A DNA stretch of 64,000 nucleotides from Ophioderma brevispina (Eukaryota > Echinodermata > Ophiuroidea > Amphilepidida > Ophiodermatidae): assembly GCA_023653785.1 (NCBI GenBank), contig JAMKCH010079069.1, forward strand, positions 1-64,000, read 5' to 3'. The notes below the pieces were generated by a model that had not been told where the DNA came from, made no database searches, and was given only the letters and a program-made list of their open reading frames with translations. The translations under genes and the position numbers were made by a program. Of the stretch, positions 1 to 12,042 are shown piece after piece (positions within the stretch are counted from its first letter, which is position 1; every line of letters starts with the position of its first letter).

Positions 1-243
1 TTGCTCCCCTTAAAAGTTCCAGGAGAGTTCTTTGTCACTCCCCTGCTCATTTTAAAAGGCAGTCCCTGTGACCGTATACAATTTGTGAACATTCTTAGTG
101 GAGGTTTGAGGAGAGGACGTCCAAAGAAGACTTGGAAGAAGCAAGTGGAGGAGGAGAGTAGGAGGGTTGGTTTGAGGGTGGAGGATGCATTGAATCGGGT
201 GAAGTGGAAGGAGGGAGTAATAGGGTGGTTGCTGAGAGTGTGA
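1..243 (+). pseudogene. C-terminal fragment of RTE-like LINE polyprotein
   Basis: Open frame from the window edge to TGA at 241-243. The basic block GLRRGRPKKTWKKQVEEESR, followed by GLRVEDALNRVKW, matches the C-terminal tail after the reverse transcriptase in RTE-like ('craniofacial development protein 2-like') LINE proteins, and matches the tail of the LINE at 23078-26541. About 40 residues upstream of the block (LLPLKVPG...) do not resemble the family and may be rearranged. No catalytic domain is present, so this is a dead remnant or the end of an element lying mostly outside the window. Confidence 0.7.
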
Positions 244-256
244 GGTGAATCCGGCC

Positions 257-971
257 TAGTCCCAGTAACTGTGACTTCAGGCAGTGTTATCTTTTCACAT
301 TTGGACGTTATCATTTCACTGCCTCGAAGTCACAGGGGTTTAACAGCCGTTAATTAAACACCGTTTAACACAGCGTGTGTGCACAGCGATTGTCGAACCA
401 CAAAATGCTCCATTTGGTGCACATATTATCATCTTAGACTATAAGTTCCTCACCTGTTGCATTTCTTGGTATGTCTGGTGTTTTAATGCATAATGTGAAA
501 CAACATCGGGTTGATAATTCATTTAAAAATCTGAATTTCATCGCAAGGTAACTACTCTTGGCCATTTCATGTCCCACCGCCATTGATGTAATGACCTAAT
601 ATCCGGGCTCTGACAGGCTGACGTGCCCTTTTGCTGGTTCCGATTGGGAATTTCATTCCCATTCACTACACACTGAATATCGGAGCCTAATGTTACAGCG
701 CATCAATGGGCAAGCTGAGAAAATACTGGAAAAGACAGTGCTGACAAAATTCAGCACCGTATTTTCGCCAGCACTGCCGTCTCAGAGAATGTGATTCACG
801 CATAATCAAATGTCATGAGTGTCAAATCTATTCAGATCAGAAGTGTTTTTATTACCTAACATCGAAGCATGGAATAAAAAAATGAACTACGCCTCTATGA
901 TGAAATAGATAGTCAATCATAACGGCAATATACAAAAGTTAAAGACTATCTAGTCATGATCATCAGGACTA
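257..971. mobile_element. Non-autonomous TIR element (hAT-like size of target duplication)
   Basis: A 715-bp insert begins TAGTCC and ends GGACTA, with further imperfect inverted similarity over about 20 bases. It is flanked by ATCCGGCC (249-256) and TTCCGGCC (973-980), an 8-bp candidate target duplication with one mismatch. The uninterrupted LINE 3' UTR at 26467-26510 shows what the empty site looks like. A sub-terminal hairpin (TGTGACTTC...GAAGTCACA, about 269-337) and an internal CAGTGCTG/CAGCACTG hairpin (about 737-777) are present. No transposase frame is seen. The 8-bp duplication suggests hAT, but the family is not proven. Confidence 0.6.
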
Positions 972-1757
972 ATTCCGGCCACCCCGTTCACAGGGACAAA
1001 ACCGGATTTAAAACTTTGGTTTTACTTACTACTACTTGCATATGGTCCTGGACCAGATATTTTCAACTCCTCTCATAGCGGCGCTATTCATGATTATGTG
1101 TGCGCTGAGTAGAAAATAATGAATACATTCAATACAATGTACAGTAGCGCTTATGAAGATAAGATTTAACTGCTTATGGTCCTGACCATAATATAGGGCC
1201 TGCATCTCACACAGCACCTTTGTGATCAACCCGAATGAATACGTGACCTTGACTGTCAAACTCCAAAACTGTCAACCACCGTCTTGGACAGTTTAATGAA
1301 GTAAATGGATTCTGCATGGAAAATTCATCAAAGACTACATTTATTTGCCATGTTGGTTGAAAAACAATGTGTGGATTCTTGTAGGTAGTTTTGTAAGATG
1401 CTACAGAGTTCTATTTGAGGCACGTTTCAGGCCTACAAAATCCCAAGGACCATGGGACCGAGGTCCCGAACAAAAAATGACAACTGCAGAAATTTCAAAA
1501 GTAAGAAAAAAAATAAACAAAAAAACACCATAAAATTATACAAAAAAGGTTTCTTCAAATACAGGCCCAGATTGCACCAGGTGTGTTTCAAAATACTGGG
1601 CCAGCTGTAAGGACTTGTGCTAAATGTGCTTTGTGATGTTGCACTTCATGCACCCTATTTGACAAGAAAATTTTCCCATCTTTTGAAGGTCAGGCAGACA
1701 GAAATTTTTGTGGACTGGCAAGGTTTATGTAATTTCTGACGATGTCAGATGACTTTG

Positions 1758-2065
1758 AAATTTGGCGTTGGCTTATTCTGGAAAACCACCACACGTTACA
1801 GCGGTCCACTAACCTTTACGTTAGTTGATATACGATAAGTCCACATGTTAAAAAGATTGAATTAAACGAATCTAGAGAACATGTAGGGTAGATACATTGG
1901 GGTATTGAAATTTCAAATCAACAATCTGTGAAGAATTGTGGGGATTGCTTAATGTGGCGTTGGCTCTAATATTGTGAAAACCACCATCACGGTACAGCGG
2001 CATAACCTTACTTTAGTGATATACGTAACATCCATTTAAAAGAGGAATGTAACGACGAAAAGGTA
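1758..2065. repeat. Imperfect direct duplication, about 190-bp period
   Basis: Two adjacent segments (about 1758-1870 and 1950-2060) share the order GGCGTTGGCT, AAAACCACCA, TACAGCGG, AACCTTACTTTAG, GATATACG, with small indels. No coding content is evident. Bases 1038-1757 show nothing else recognisable. Confidence 0.55.
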
Positions 2066-2440
2066 TCAGTCACTCAGCAGAACTATTCTAGGCCATCCCC
2101 GGGTCGGGTACCTACATGGATCGAATCCATGGGGTCCTACTGTTTCCCCATGGAAGACAGGGTATTATTGAAAAAGCACAACACATATGTCCACATGGCT
2201 CATAAAGTTGTTGTTTACATGCTGTAATTGTCCTCAAAAAATCATAAATAGTGGTCAGCAAAATTTAACCCTCTAATCATTTTAGTTGGCACGACTACAG
2301 CCAAGTTCAAATGTCACATTGTAGTACTGATTACACTTGCTTCTATTCATTTAAAAAATCAGGAAAAAAGTTTTGTGCATGAAAATATCATGGTGGCAGC
2401 AACTGGCCAATCATGCCATTGTGAGGATGTTGAAAAAGCT

Positions 2441-2662
2441 ATTCATAAGGTGTGAATTGGCATGGGTGAGGTGTACCATCTCTCAATTCGGTGGCCTAAT
2501 CTTGTTAAAATAATTGTCCATGTGAGATTGATTTATCACTTGATTAAAAAACAAAAGTAATAAAAATCAAATATTACAGTCTAGAACAGTGCCCCAAAAA
2601 ACTTATAACAAGATTAGGCCACTGAATTGAGAGATGGTCAAGCATTTCACACACCTTCTATG
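2441..2662. repeat. Foldback (inverted-repeat) MITE-like element
   Basis: The left arm (ATAAGGTGTG..., ACCATCTCTCAATTC, GGTGGCCTAATCTTGTTA) is repeated in reverse complement on the right (TAACAAGATTAGGCCAC, GAATTGAGAGATGGT, CACACCTT). Arms are roughly 60-70 bases around an AT-rich loop of about 80 bases. No open frame. This is typical of a short non-autonomous DNA element; its family is unknown. Confidence 0.65.
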
Positions 2663-5244
2663 ATAGATTTATCAACAACCCTTAACAATGGGCTTGATTG
2701 ACAAAGATTGTACCAATCTCTATGGTTGGAGCCCTTGGGTCTTTAACAAAATAAAGAATGTTGGCAGTATACTACCAAACAAAAACATAAAGTGGTGAAA
2801 TCAAAGAGTTACAAAACTCAGAAGTCTCTACTACTTACTGATATCACTGGGATCAAGAACGGCTTCTTACCACAGTTTCACCTCACTTATGAACGATCCC
2901 CCAAAGAAGAATCGGCAAATTTTAATCCCGCTTGTCAGCTACTCACCTGTTTGGTTAAAAAAAATGGTGTTTTTTTTTTCCACACCATGTGCTTTGGTCA
3001 ATGGGCAGCTGTCATGGAAAATAGCGACATTCGGAAAAGTTCGGAGCTAGTTCGGGCTAACATTGGAAAGTCACAAACATTCAGTCACATGATTGTAAAT
3101 CTCCAATGCCGCAATACGGTGGGGTGCGTGTATATAATACACTAGGTGTACGGGCCATTAGGGCGAAAATGGACTTGTTCTGATCTTCGACGTCAACTCC
3201 CACCCAATAATAAAAAAGCACCCTGCTTGATCATGGACAATCCACGCTGAGAACCCCAAGCCAAAATTGACAACAAAAGTTGATTACAGGATGTATACTA
3301 GGAGTTGAAGGTGAGGTGACATGTGTGAATTTTTTTTTTTGGGGGGGGGGGTCACAAATATGTGAAATGTTCAGAGTTGAGTTTTGGGGAGGGGTATTTC
3401 CAGTTTATTAAACTTTAGAGTGGTTATCAGTATGCAGGGGTTTTGCTCTTCAAGTGGTTGTTATTTGGAAAAAAAAATGGCCAGTAAAATTATTTGTAGT
3501 TTGGGGGTATGTCCCCCCAAAACTTGGTTTCCCGGTTGAACAAAGTGCATTTTTAGGCCGTTTATATCTTCAAAAAGGGAATGATTTACATGCTTTTTGA
3601 TGGCCAGATTTCATTTCTACAACATCATCTTCGGCGTCGACGACATGTTTTTTTGCCGACCCCCTAAAATTGAGATTGCTCTACCGGGAGGAGAACGAAA
3701 CGTCGTATTAATGAAGCCTTTTCGGATTTTCATATTCATCAATTCCAACTACCTCAAAAATTAGATAACATTGAAGGGATAGTGTGGTTTGCAAGTGTGT
3801 TTAGTGGACATGTGAAGGGCTCTACAGACTTAAAACATTGTGTTCTTAGGCAAGAAAGTGTAATTGTAATTCATCTGAAGGGGTCGATCATTATTAGATT
3901 AAGAAATATCAATGGTTATGTCAAACAACATGTTTCATCAAAAATGCATAGAAAACTATGTGAAATTCCTGATGAGTTAGCCACTCATGTGCAGGAAATC
4001 TACAGTTCACCCCCTATTTTCTTTCAATTGCAAAGTGATTACCCCCAAAGAGAAAAATGTTCAACTTTAAAAACTAAACAATTGAAGCTCCGTATTTAAA
4101 TTACTACATAATATAAATAATGCAAGAGACAATCAGTTTCTGTATCATAAACAGAAACTTGATTTTGTCAAGTGAGTATTGTCAATAAAAAAAAGAAAAA
4201 AAACAGTAATTTTCTTCATACTATTTAAATGTTCAAAGGGGCATTTTCTGATCCATAGCCTCATCCCCCGACGTGCCTAAAAAAAGTTGAGATTTGATAT
4301 ATAATCTTGAACGTTAGCCTAGTAATCCAGTGTGACCTAATTTACGGCAAATCGTCGTTTCTGAAGCAAATTCACAATTTTGTATTTTCTGTCCTGAAAC
4401 GGACAGAAATTACAGCATGTAGTCTATGGGGGACCGTGGGAAAACAAGCGATTGCTCATTAACACAAAACCGCAAGATCGGATGATCAACCAAATTTCGT
4501 GTGAATTTTAAAGTTGGGAATAAGCTTTTCTCAGGATTATTAGTGACACAATGAATAAAACAGAAGGTGTGGAGGAATCATGTGAAATGGGCGATTCCAT
4601 GCCAACGTGGGACAAGGAAGAAAGTAGATTTTTGCAACTACTTCCAAACCTACAAAGCCCACATCATTACATATTTGCGTATTCAATGAAAGAGAACAAA
4701 AAGCGCTCTCATTTGAGGGGTCTTACGGTAATATTTACATATGTTGATATTCATTTTTCTTCAAAAAACATGATTTTGAATAAAATTTAAACAATTTCTG
4801 ATTGGAAAAAAAAGTAACACATTGTATTCATTTTCACTTCCTGGAATAAGTGTAATTATCAGTAAATTTTGATGCATATTCATAGACAACAGTCAAACTT
4901 TACATAAAGGTAGTTTTTAATCAGTGTGAAGTCCTGCTTTGAGAATTTGATCAGTTTCAGTTGACATTCAAATTGTGGACAAAGTGTTAATGCGAAAACC
5001 GTAATGAGGACTAACCATTCATTTGGCTTGTATCCACCATGGTAGAAGTTGGTTCATATTCTTTAATACATTTAGTCTTAAATCAGTAAGTAGCGTCCAC
5101 ATTACTGGACACTAAAACTAATTGGAAGTCCCGTCTGGTTTCACGGTACAGTTGAATTGAAATGATGTATTTTGGAATTGTCCTTTTGGACGGATTGCGT
5201 AGCCAAAATACGGGCTGATGAAATGGCAATGTCTGGATTACGTA
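2663..5244. other. No gene recognised; AT-rich intergenic DNA
   Basis: Several short open frames occur (for example 2792-3145, 3782-4099 and 4551-4790). None shows a recognisable domain or a clear splice context. The 4551-4790 frame starts with ATG, has an acidic, charged N-terminal part, and passes a GGTAAT that could be a donor (about 4727), so a small first exon cannot be excluded. Homopolymer runs near 3330-3350 (T then G) may be assembly noise. Confidence 0.5.
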
Positions 5245-5329
5245 TGTATGTTCGTTCGTTCGTTGCAAGTCCAAAATCACAAGTGGAAGATCCGTCGGTT
5301 TTAGACAGCTGATAGTTCATCATCCAGGT

Positions 5330-6130
5330 TGATCAGGCCTGGGAGTCCTCTTGGGGACTTGTAGACCTCCACAGTCATCTATGATGTGGCTAATGGTTGT
5401 GGCTCTCCACAAAGCAGTTTGGGGAAAGTTCTGCTCCGATCTTGTGAAGGAAGTTTTTGATACGACCAACGCCAGTTCTGAGTTGTTAGGTGTTTGACCA
5501 TGCTTTCCTATCAGGTCACAGCCTTTGGGTTCTTGCTAGATGGGGCTGTCCACAAACTGCTTTAGGTTCAAAGTACAGAGGGGATGACCATTGCTTCATA
5601 CCATATGTGCCTTGATCCAGGATGTTCGATATGGATACTGTGACTGCAGTGTCAGGATGGGTAGCAACAGTGATTCCGTGGAATTCCCTGATCCTCACAA
5701 GGTGGTGGTGGGGGGATTAGGCTTCCAGGTTCATCACATTTCTTGGCGAGCTTGATCGTTGAAGGTTCCTCCTAAGGGTTTCAGGAGCTATGCCAGACAG
5801 GAATTGGAAGATTTCTACAGGCGTCGCCAAAGACAACCATAACAAGTCTCATTGCATCATTCAGCGACCATCAATCTTGGTGAATGTATGCTGTGACTCT
5901 ATACTGGTGCAGCGTATTGAGCCGGAGAGTATGCAAGGGCAACAGTTGATGTATGTAAGGTGTCAAAAGATGCCACCCCATACAAGCTCCTGCGAGCCTT
6001 CTGCGGAGGTTGACACGAGATGCGTCTTGGCAGCGACTGCCTGGTTGGTTGGTTGAAGGTTAAGGCTGAGGTCATGGTGAGCCAATTTTTGGTATTTGTG
6101 TGTGGGTCATTGTGACCAGTTTTCTCCATT
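5330..6130 (-). pseudogene. LINE C-terminal region (thumb and CCHC-like end)
   Basis: FDTLHTSTVALAYSPAQYAA, followed by PVW (about 5960-5895), corresponds to the STxALAYSxAEYAxPVW block after the reverse transcriptase. Further downstream on the minus strand are frames resembling the RTGxGR and CxCxExHxxxHxxxDC end region (about 5480-5340). The same blocks recur in the + strand LINE near 61620-62640. Frames are broken by indels. Confidence 0.6.
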
Positions 6131-6292
6131 ATGAGTGAGTTTTAGTTCTCTTTTTGCGCATCGATTGGCCAAGGTGAAAACAGAGCTGACGGTTCTTGGG
6201 CCCGCTGCGTTTGTCAAGTGCCATCGGTGGAAGAAGTGGCTTCAGTGATTAGGTCTTCGCAACAAGTTTCTAAGGATCAAAAGAATGAGAAG

Positions 6293-7017
6293 CTATTCAA
6301 AGTGCCGTGTCGTCTGCGTAGGAGTACTGCGAACAACTCCCTTTGGCATATCTGAGACGTAGATGTTGAAGAGAATGGGTGCCAGGGACAGAACATTGGT
6401 GGGACACCATTCCGAAGTTGGCGGCTTTGTTACTGCGTTGCCATTTGATGTCTCCAGGACGAAAGATCTGTCTTGGATGAGCAGCATAATGAACTGGACA
6501 AGCTTGACATCAGGGAAGATTTTGAGTAGCTTGAGGGGTAGAGACATCGATGCCAGACTGTATAGTACGCAAGCAGTTAGGTCTATGAAAAGACTGACTC
6601 CAAACTTCGGCGTCTTCTGGAAGGCTTTCTCGATGTCATTAACTAGTCGTGCTATTGATCAGTTGTTGATTACCTCTTCGAAATCCAGCTAGGGTGCGGG
6701 GTGGTTAGATTGCCTCGACGGTATCATTGATCCTGCCGAATATCAGACGCTCAAGCAGCTTATAGATGATGATGATAGTAGCGAGATGGGTCTGAACTCT
6801 GGTCATTTGCTGGTTTTTGGGATTCAGGATTCAATGACCTTTGAAGTCGTCCATCTGGTAGAGGGAATAGTTGACGTTCCCATGCAAGTAGAAAAGAAGA
6901 GTTGGAGCCATCGCACCGCTTCGGGTGCCATATTCTCCAAGAATTCTGTTGATGGATGTTGTCATTGCCAGGAGCATTCCCATTCTTGGATACTTTAATT
7001 AACTTCGGTGATCTCAT
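6293..7017 (-). pseudogene. LINE reverse transcriptase fingers/palm remnants
   Basis: The peptide NAPGNDNIHQQ (about 6980) matches the fingers motif GKAPGxDxI of LINE reverse transcriptases. LAPILFNIYVSDMP (about 6390-6340) matches the palm motif preceding the catalytic YADD. The YADD itself reads as a damaged TPTQTTRH-type string near 6310, out of frame. Multiple small indels separate these motifs, so the domain is non-functional in the given sequence. Confidence 0.7.
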
Positions 7018-7204
7018 CGTAGGTTGAATGGCTGGGACATGGGGCCCGACGGTGGAGAGGTTTGTAGAAGCTGTTTAATCTGCATTAACAGTACGAGAGT
7101 GGGCTTTCGCCTGGGAGTGTGGTCTTGCCACCTTCAATTGTTGACAAGTACTGAACCGATGGAGTTTGCAGTTTTGCAGAGACAGGACACTGCTAGCTGG
7201 ACAG

Positions 7205-8060
7205 CTACGCCAGGTGAGCTTGTTGATGGTGTTCCAGGGCCTTGCGCTGGAGTGGGTAAAGTTGATATTGGAATATCTCTCCTCCATCTGGTTTGCGTCT
7301 CTTTTGGCCAAGCAGATCCAGTAGTAGATGTTGCCCTTTGCTATTCTCCAGTATCGCGTTGGTATAAAAACTTTGTATAACTAGTCGCATTCCTTGTCCC
7401 AAAAGGGGTGTTAGGTTCCTTCTAGTTACCTCTTGGAATGGAATGTTAGCTGATTGGTGGAGCATGGAGCAGAAGTCAGAATATTCATCGTGATGTAGAT
7501 GAAGCCGGGTCTGGCAGCATGGATGACAGTTCGTGGTGAGGTGTGTGAACTTGGGAACAGTTGCTCTTTCCTGAAATCCATCTTTTTCTGTAGAGGCTGG
7601 AGATTGTGACCGTGATGTCACTGGTGACCAGGATAGGCGGCAAGACCTATATAGGGGGACCGTGTCTTGGAGCGCGGGAGGGGGGATTGGATGTCGATGG
7701 TGACTGTTGACAGGGTCGGGACAGGTCATGTTTCCATGACTCTTGAATAGAATGTATGGGGATCCTTCTATCAATACAGCAAGTTGGAGTTGGAGGTCTT
7801 GGGCTTCAATCCATTCAAGATCTGCTTTGCCATCTGTCCATGTTGAGTATCCCATTACTGTATTTCTACAGTTTGGGAAAATCTCCGCAGACTACGGAGA
7901 TCCGCTGAACTATGGAAGGGAGTTGAAGTCTGCCTCCGCTGGTGGTGGCTTATAGATGTTGGTGAAGTGGGTTCCCATAGCTTCAAATGTTATCCACAAG
8001 ATTGGCGAATTCATTGAGATTGCAAATGTAGATGTAGTATGCACTAAGGATGTATTGTGT
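7205..8060 (-). pseudogene. LINE endonuclease C-terminal part and linker
   Basis: Minus-strand peptides read THFTNIYKPPPAE then FNSLP (about 7960-7910), followed in another frame by GYSTWTDGKADLEWIEAQDL (about 7855-7790). These match the end of the AP-endonuclease of Jockey-type LINEs (NxYKPP block, then GxxxW and the exit helix). A 216-codon open stretch continues to 7205 but breaks frame relative to the reverse transcriptase. The catalytic N-terminal half of the endonuclease is missing, as expected for a 5'-truncated insertion. Confidence 0.65.
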
Positions 8061-8082
8061 GTGTGTGTGGTCTGGACACAAC

Positions 8083-10438
8083 AAACGGTAAACATTTTGC
8101 CAACTTTTTTCCAGATGGGCCAGAGTACCAACTTAGATATATTGGAGGGGGCACAAGCCCCTACAAAACATGTAATCCATTCCCCCATGTTGGTGGTTCC
8201 TCCCTGGGTTGACAGGGGGGTGGGGAAATGTGAAAAAAGGTCAACAATTTCGACCAAAAAGGGAAACTTTGTGCCATAACTTTTTTTCCAGATGAGCTAG
8301 AGTACCAAAAACTAGTATATTGTAGGATGGCAACAAGCCCTACGAACATTGTTAATCCATTTCCCCAGGGTCCTCCCCTGGGTATGAACAGGGGGGGGGG
8401 AAATGTCAAAAAGGTCAACATGTTCACCAAAAGGTAAAACATTTGTAATAAACTTTTTTTCCAGATGAGCTAGAGTACCTAAAACAGAGATATTTAGAAG
8501 GGCACAAGCCCCTACTAACCATGTACTCCATTCCCCCCAGGGTCCTCCCTCGGGTCTGACAGGGGGTGGGGAAATGTCAAAAAAGTCAACATTTCACCAA
8601 AAAGATAACCTTTTGCCAGAACTTTTTTTCAAGATCATCAGTAGAGTACCCAAGCTTAGATATATTGTAGGATGGCACAAGCCCCTACAACCCATGTAAT
8701 CCATTTCTCCAGGGTCCTCACTTGGGTCGACAGGGGGTGGGGCAGAGGAAATGTCAAAAGGTCAACATTCCCCCCCAAAATGGTTTAAACATTGCCATAA
8801 CTTTTTTTACCAGCTGAGCTAGAGTACCTAAACTTAGAATATTGTCAAGGCACAAGCCCCTACTACCCATGTAATCCATTCCCCCAGGGTCCTCCCGGGT
8901 CTGCCAGGGGGGTGGGGAAAATGTCAAAAAAAGTCAAACATTCACCAAACAAGGTAACATTTGCCATAACTTTTTTTTCCAGATCAGCTAGAGTACCCAA
9001 AATTAGAAATACGTAGGAGGGCACAGCCCCTACTAACCATGTAATCAATTTCCCCAGGGTCCTCCCTTGGTTCTGACAGGGGGTGGGGAAATGTCAAAAA
9101 AAGGTCAACATTTCACCAAAAAGGTAAACATTTTGCCATAACTTTTTTACAGAAGATGAGCTAGAGACCTAAAATTAGATATATTGTAGAAGGGCACAAG
9201 CCCCTTACTAACCATGTTAAATCCAGTTCCCCAGCGAATGTCCTCCCTGGGTCTGACCGGGGGTGGGGACTGTAAAAAAAGGTCAACATTTCACCTAAAA
9301 GGTAAACATTTTGCCATAACTTTTTTTCCAGTGAGCTAGAAAGTACCTAACTTAGATATATTGAGAAGGGCACAAGCCCCTAATTAACCATGTAATCTTC
9401 CCCCAGGGGGCTCCACGGGCGTCGCCAGGGGGGGTGGGGAAATTGTCAAAAAAGGTCAACATTTCACCAAAAAAGGTAAACATTTTGCCATAATTTTTTT
9501 CCAGATGAGCTAGAGTACCTAACCTTAGGATAGATGTAGAAGGGCACAAGTACCCTAGTAACCATGTAATCCATTCCCCAGGGGCCTTCCCTGGTTGACA
9601 GTGGGGGTGGGGGAATGTCAAAAAAAGGTCAACCTTTCAAAAAAACGGGTAACATTTTGACCATTAACTTTTTCAAGATGGGGAGGGGCTAGAGTACCTA
9701 AACTTAGTATATTGTAGGAAGGGCACAAGCCCCTGACTAACATGGTAATCATCCCCAGGGTCCTCCCCTGGGTCTGACAGGGGGGGCGGAAATGTCAAAA
9801 AAGGTCCACATTTACCAAAAAGGTAAACAATTTGCCATAACCTTTTTCCAGCAGTCAGCTAGAGACCCAAATAGATATATTGCTAGGAGGCCCCACCCCC
9901 CTACTAACCATGTAATCCATCCCCAGGGTCCTCCCTCGGGTCTGACAGAGGGTGGGGAAATGTCAAATATACGGTAAACATTGCACCAAAAAGGTAAAAC
10001 ATTGTGACCATAACTTTTTTTCCCACATGAGTAGAGTAACTACAACTAGATATTTGTAGAAGGGCAACAAGCCCCTACTAACCTGTATCCATTCCCCCAG
10101 GGTCCTCCCTGGGTATGACAGGGGGGTGGGGAACATATAAAAAAAGAAGAGAAACATTTCACAAAAAAGAAACATTTTGCCATAACTTTGTTTCCAGATG
10201 AGCTAGAGTAGGCAAACTTAGGTATGTTGTAGGAGGGGAACAACCCCCTAATAACCATGCAATCCATTCCCCCAGGGACCGCCCCTAGGTCTGACAGGTG
10301 GGGTGGGGACATATAAAAAAAGGAAAATTTCACAAAAAAAGTAAACATTTTTACCATAACTTTGTTTCCAGATGGCTAGAGTAGTCATAGTCAAACGAAA
10401 GTAGTTGTAGGAGGGGACAAGCCCATACTAACCATGTA
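8083..10438. repeat. Satellite/minisatellite, about 174-bp unit, 13 copies
   Basis: The diagnostic block GGGGTGGGGAAATGTC recurs at about 8216, 8396, 8567, 8738, 8913, 9084, 9264, 9435, 9608, 9787, 9953, 10127 and 10304, spaced 166-180 bases. Each unit also carries CCAGATGAGCTAGAGTACC, GGGCACAAGCCCCTACTAACC (itself a small palindrome, GGGCacaaGCCC) and the hairpin core CCCAGGGTCCTCCCTGGG. Copies differ mostly by short indels. One minus-strand frame of the unit reads through without a stop (peptide blocks GEMLTFFDI..., LGTLAHLEKKL), but indels break it between copies. A displaced last unit lies at 12043-12180. Confidence 0.9.
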
Positions 10439-12042
10439 CATGGGTGCAATTTCGTGGTAACTTGCGGGAATCAGGTTTAATTCTCGCCAGGTAATTTGCG
10501 AGAATCATTGATTAAGGACCTACTTTCGGACAGATTATGAATATTTATTAAGGATAAAATGTATTCCCCATGCTTAAATTATCTGTTTTGAACGTATCAG
10601 TTATTACCACGTATTTTAACCGTTAGAAATCTAAATACAGATGGCAGAAGTAAATTCTTAACAAATATTTTTGGAGCTGGAAATTTTTAATTAGGCCTAA
10701 CTGTGCTTCGAAATATGACACTACGGAGGGCATCGGCGACCACTACAAGTTAAATACTCACTTGCCGAAGAGAGACAACAAATATTCATCTACAAGTATG
10801 AGTCCATGTTTGATTCTTTTACTCACATTAACTTAGTGATAAATTAAATTAACAAAATTTCCAATCTCAGATCTAGAGATCAGAGTTCTCATACATGCAT
10901 CCAGCATAGACTTCTAAAAGCAGACTGCAGAAGCGACTTGGAAGACAAAATCAATATTATAAGGCTTGGGATTCTGATTTCCATTTTCTTAATATTTTTA
11001 CTTATTAGGATGCACTCAGTTGAAAAAAAAACAAGAAGAATCGGATTCATTTAAGTGCACAAAAAGCAACATTTCGAATCTGCAAGGCCTTGGCCAGCCT
11101 GCCGAATTCGCACAGGTGGCGAAAATTCTCTCTTCATTTTGCTGTCAAAAAACACAAAATTACAGTTGAAGGCACCGTTAGCAACTCCAATCAGATTGGA
11201 AAACAGTTTGTACTCACACCTGATAAAAATTAGATTTCCTCAAGAAATTTTCATAGCGCTACAGAACCGTCGGACCAAGTCTACTTCCGGCATATCACTG
11301 TTTACATTTGCAGACTGAAAAGGTAAACACTGAGGCAAAGCATTTACCACATACCCTAGATATATTACCTTGGAATTGCGGATACAAATTTTGTTTATTT
11401 TGTGTACAAACTAATGGAAAAAGACAAAGGGTTATTTTAAACCTTAACACTTACTGTGCTCAAATGATCGAGATCTCGATCACTTCAATACACGTGGCAG
11501 GTATATAAAATGCGCCTTGTGTTGCTAGAGGTGTTAAGATTTTTATTTTGCATTAATGTTAGTACGTTTGGATTTTTTGCCGTTTTTAGAATTTTTTTTG
11601 CCGTTTAAAATGAAAAACCTGCATTTTATATGGTACACTAGGGCACATGGTAAACACATGGCTTTGATGTGCATGGTAATTATGTGGGTCAGGTACAATT
11701 TTAATTGATTTTCGTAAAAAGTACGTGTTGATCGACGATATGTACGGGAATGTCTGTCCATTGTAAAGTAGACGTTCGCCTTAATATTTTGTTTGTGTGA
11801 CAATATAAAATCGAACAATATTCCTGAGTTCTTTTGAAGAAAAAAAAAGTCATTGGTGCTCTGTGATTCTCCTATTTCTATTTAATCGGTAGGCCAAAGC
11901 ATTATTTTTTTTCTTGACTGATTTTTTTTCTCTTGACTGAATTTTCTTCACGCGAATAAAACCTTGATTCGAGTGTGAACATTCGGGCGCGAATCTTTAC
12001 GCGAATCGATTCGCGGATTAGCGTGAAATTGAAGCCCTGATT
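10439..12042. mobile_element. About 1.6-kb TIR element inserted in the 174-bp satellite
   Basis: The satellite stops at ACCATGTA (10431-10438) and resumes at TAATCATTCTCCCAGGG (from 12044), exactly the next part of the unit, so the intervening 1.6 kb is an insertion. Its ends are imperfect inverted repeats: GGGTGCAATTTCGTGGTAA on the left, and the reverse complement of the right end reads GGGCTTCAATTTCACGCTAA. A perfect 14-bp palindrome GCGAATCGATTCGC lies at 12001-12014. Short frames inside (11055-11318 +, 11543-11818 -) show no transposase motif. Presumably non-autonomous; superfamily unknown. Confidence 0.6.

Larger units (their letters stand above)
1..1037 (+). mobile_element. 3' end of an RTE-like LINE, split by a nested TIR element
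   Basis: Residual 3' terminus of a non-LTR retrotransposon. Bases 1-243 encode the C-terminal tail, and 972-1037 carry the 3' UTR ending in a TTACTACTAC simple-sequence tail. The same tail order (RRGRPKKT block, stop, ACAAAACCGGATTTAAA, TAC repeats) occurs at 26300-26541 in the longer LINE of this window, so both belong to one family. The 3' UTR is interrupted by the TIR element at 257-971; removing that insert gives a sequence that lines up with the uninterrupted copy. The element runs off the left edge of the window, so its 5' extent is unknown. Confidence 0.75.
5245..8065 (-). mobile_element. 5'-truncated Jockey-like LINE, minus strand
   Basis: On the minus strand the conceptual order is: end of the AP-endonuclease (about 8060-7780), linker, reverse transcriptase fingers (about 7017-6700), palm region with the SxxPILFNIYVSDMP block (about 6430-6320), then the C-terminal thumb and zinc-knuckle-like region (about 6130-5330). 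A (TTCG)n microsatellite at 5247-5262 probably marks the 3' tail. Frames change repeatedly through small indels and stops, so it is inactive as written. The 5' end abuts the satellite starting near 8083. The C-terminal motifs resemble those of the + strand LINE at 61255-62758, suggesting the same clade. Confidence 0.75.

Noticed and set aside
2096..2150. GGGTCGGGTACC...GGATCGAATCCATGG looked like a tRNA T-arm
   Set aside because: It is a simple ATGGATcgaATCCAT hairpin; no acceptor, D or anticodon arm can be drawn around it.
2792..3145. 117-codon frame starting with GTG
   Set aside because: No domain, no splice or start context, homopolymer T run inside, and composition like the surrounding noncoding DNA.
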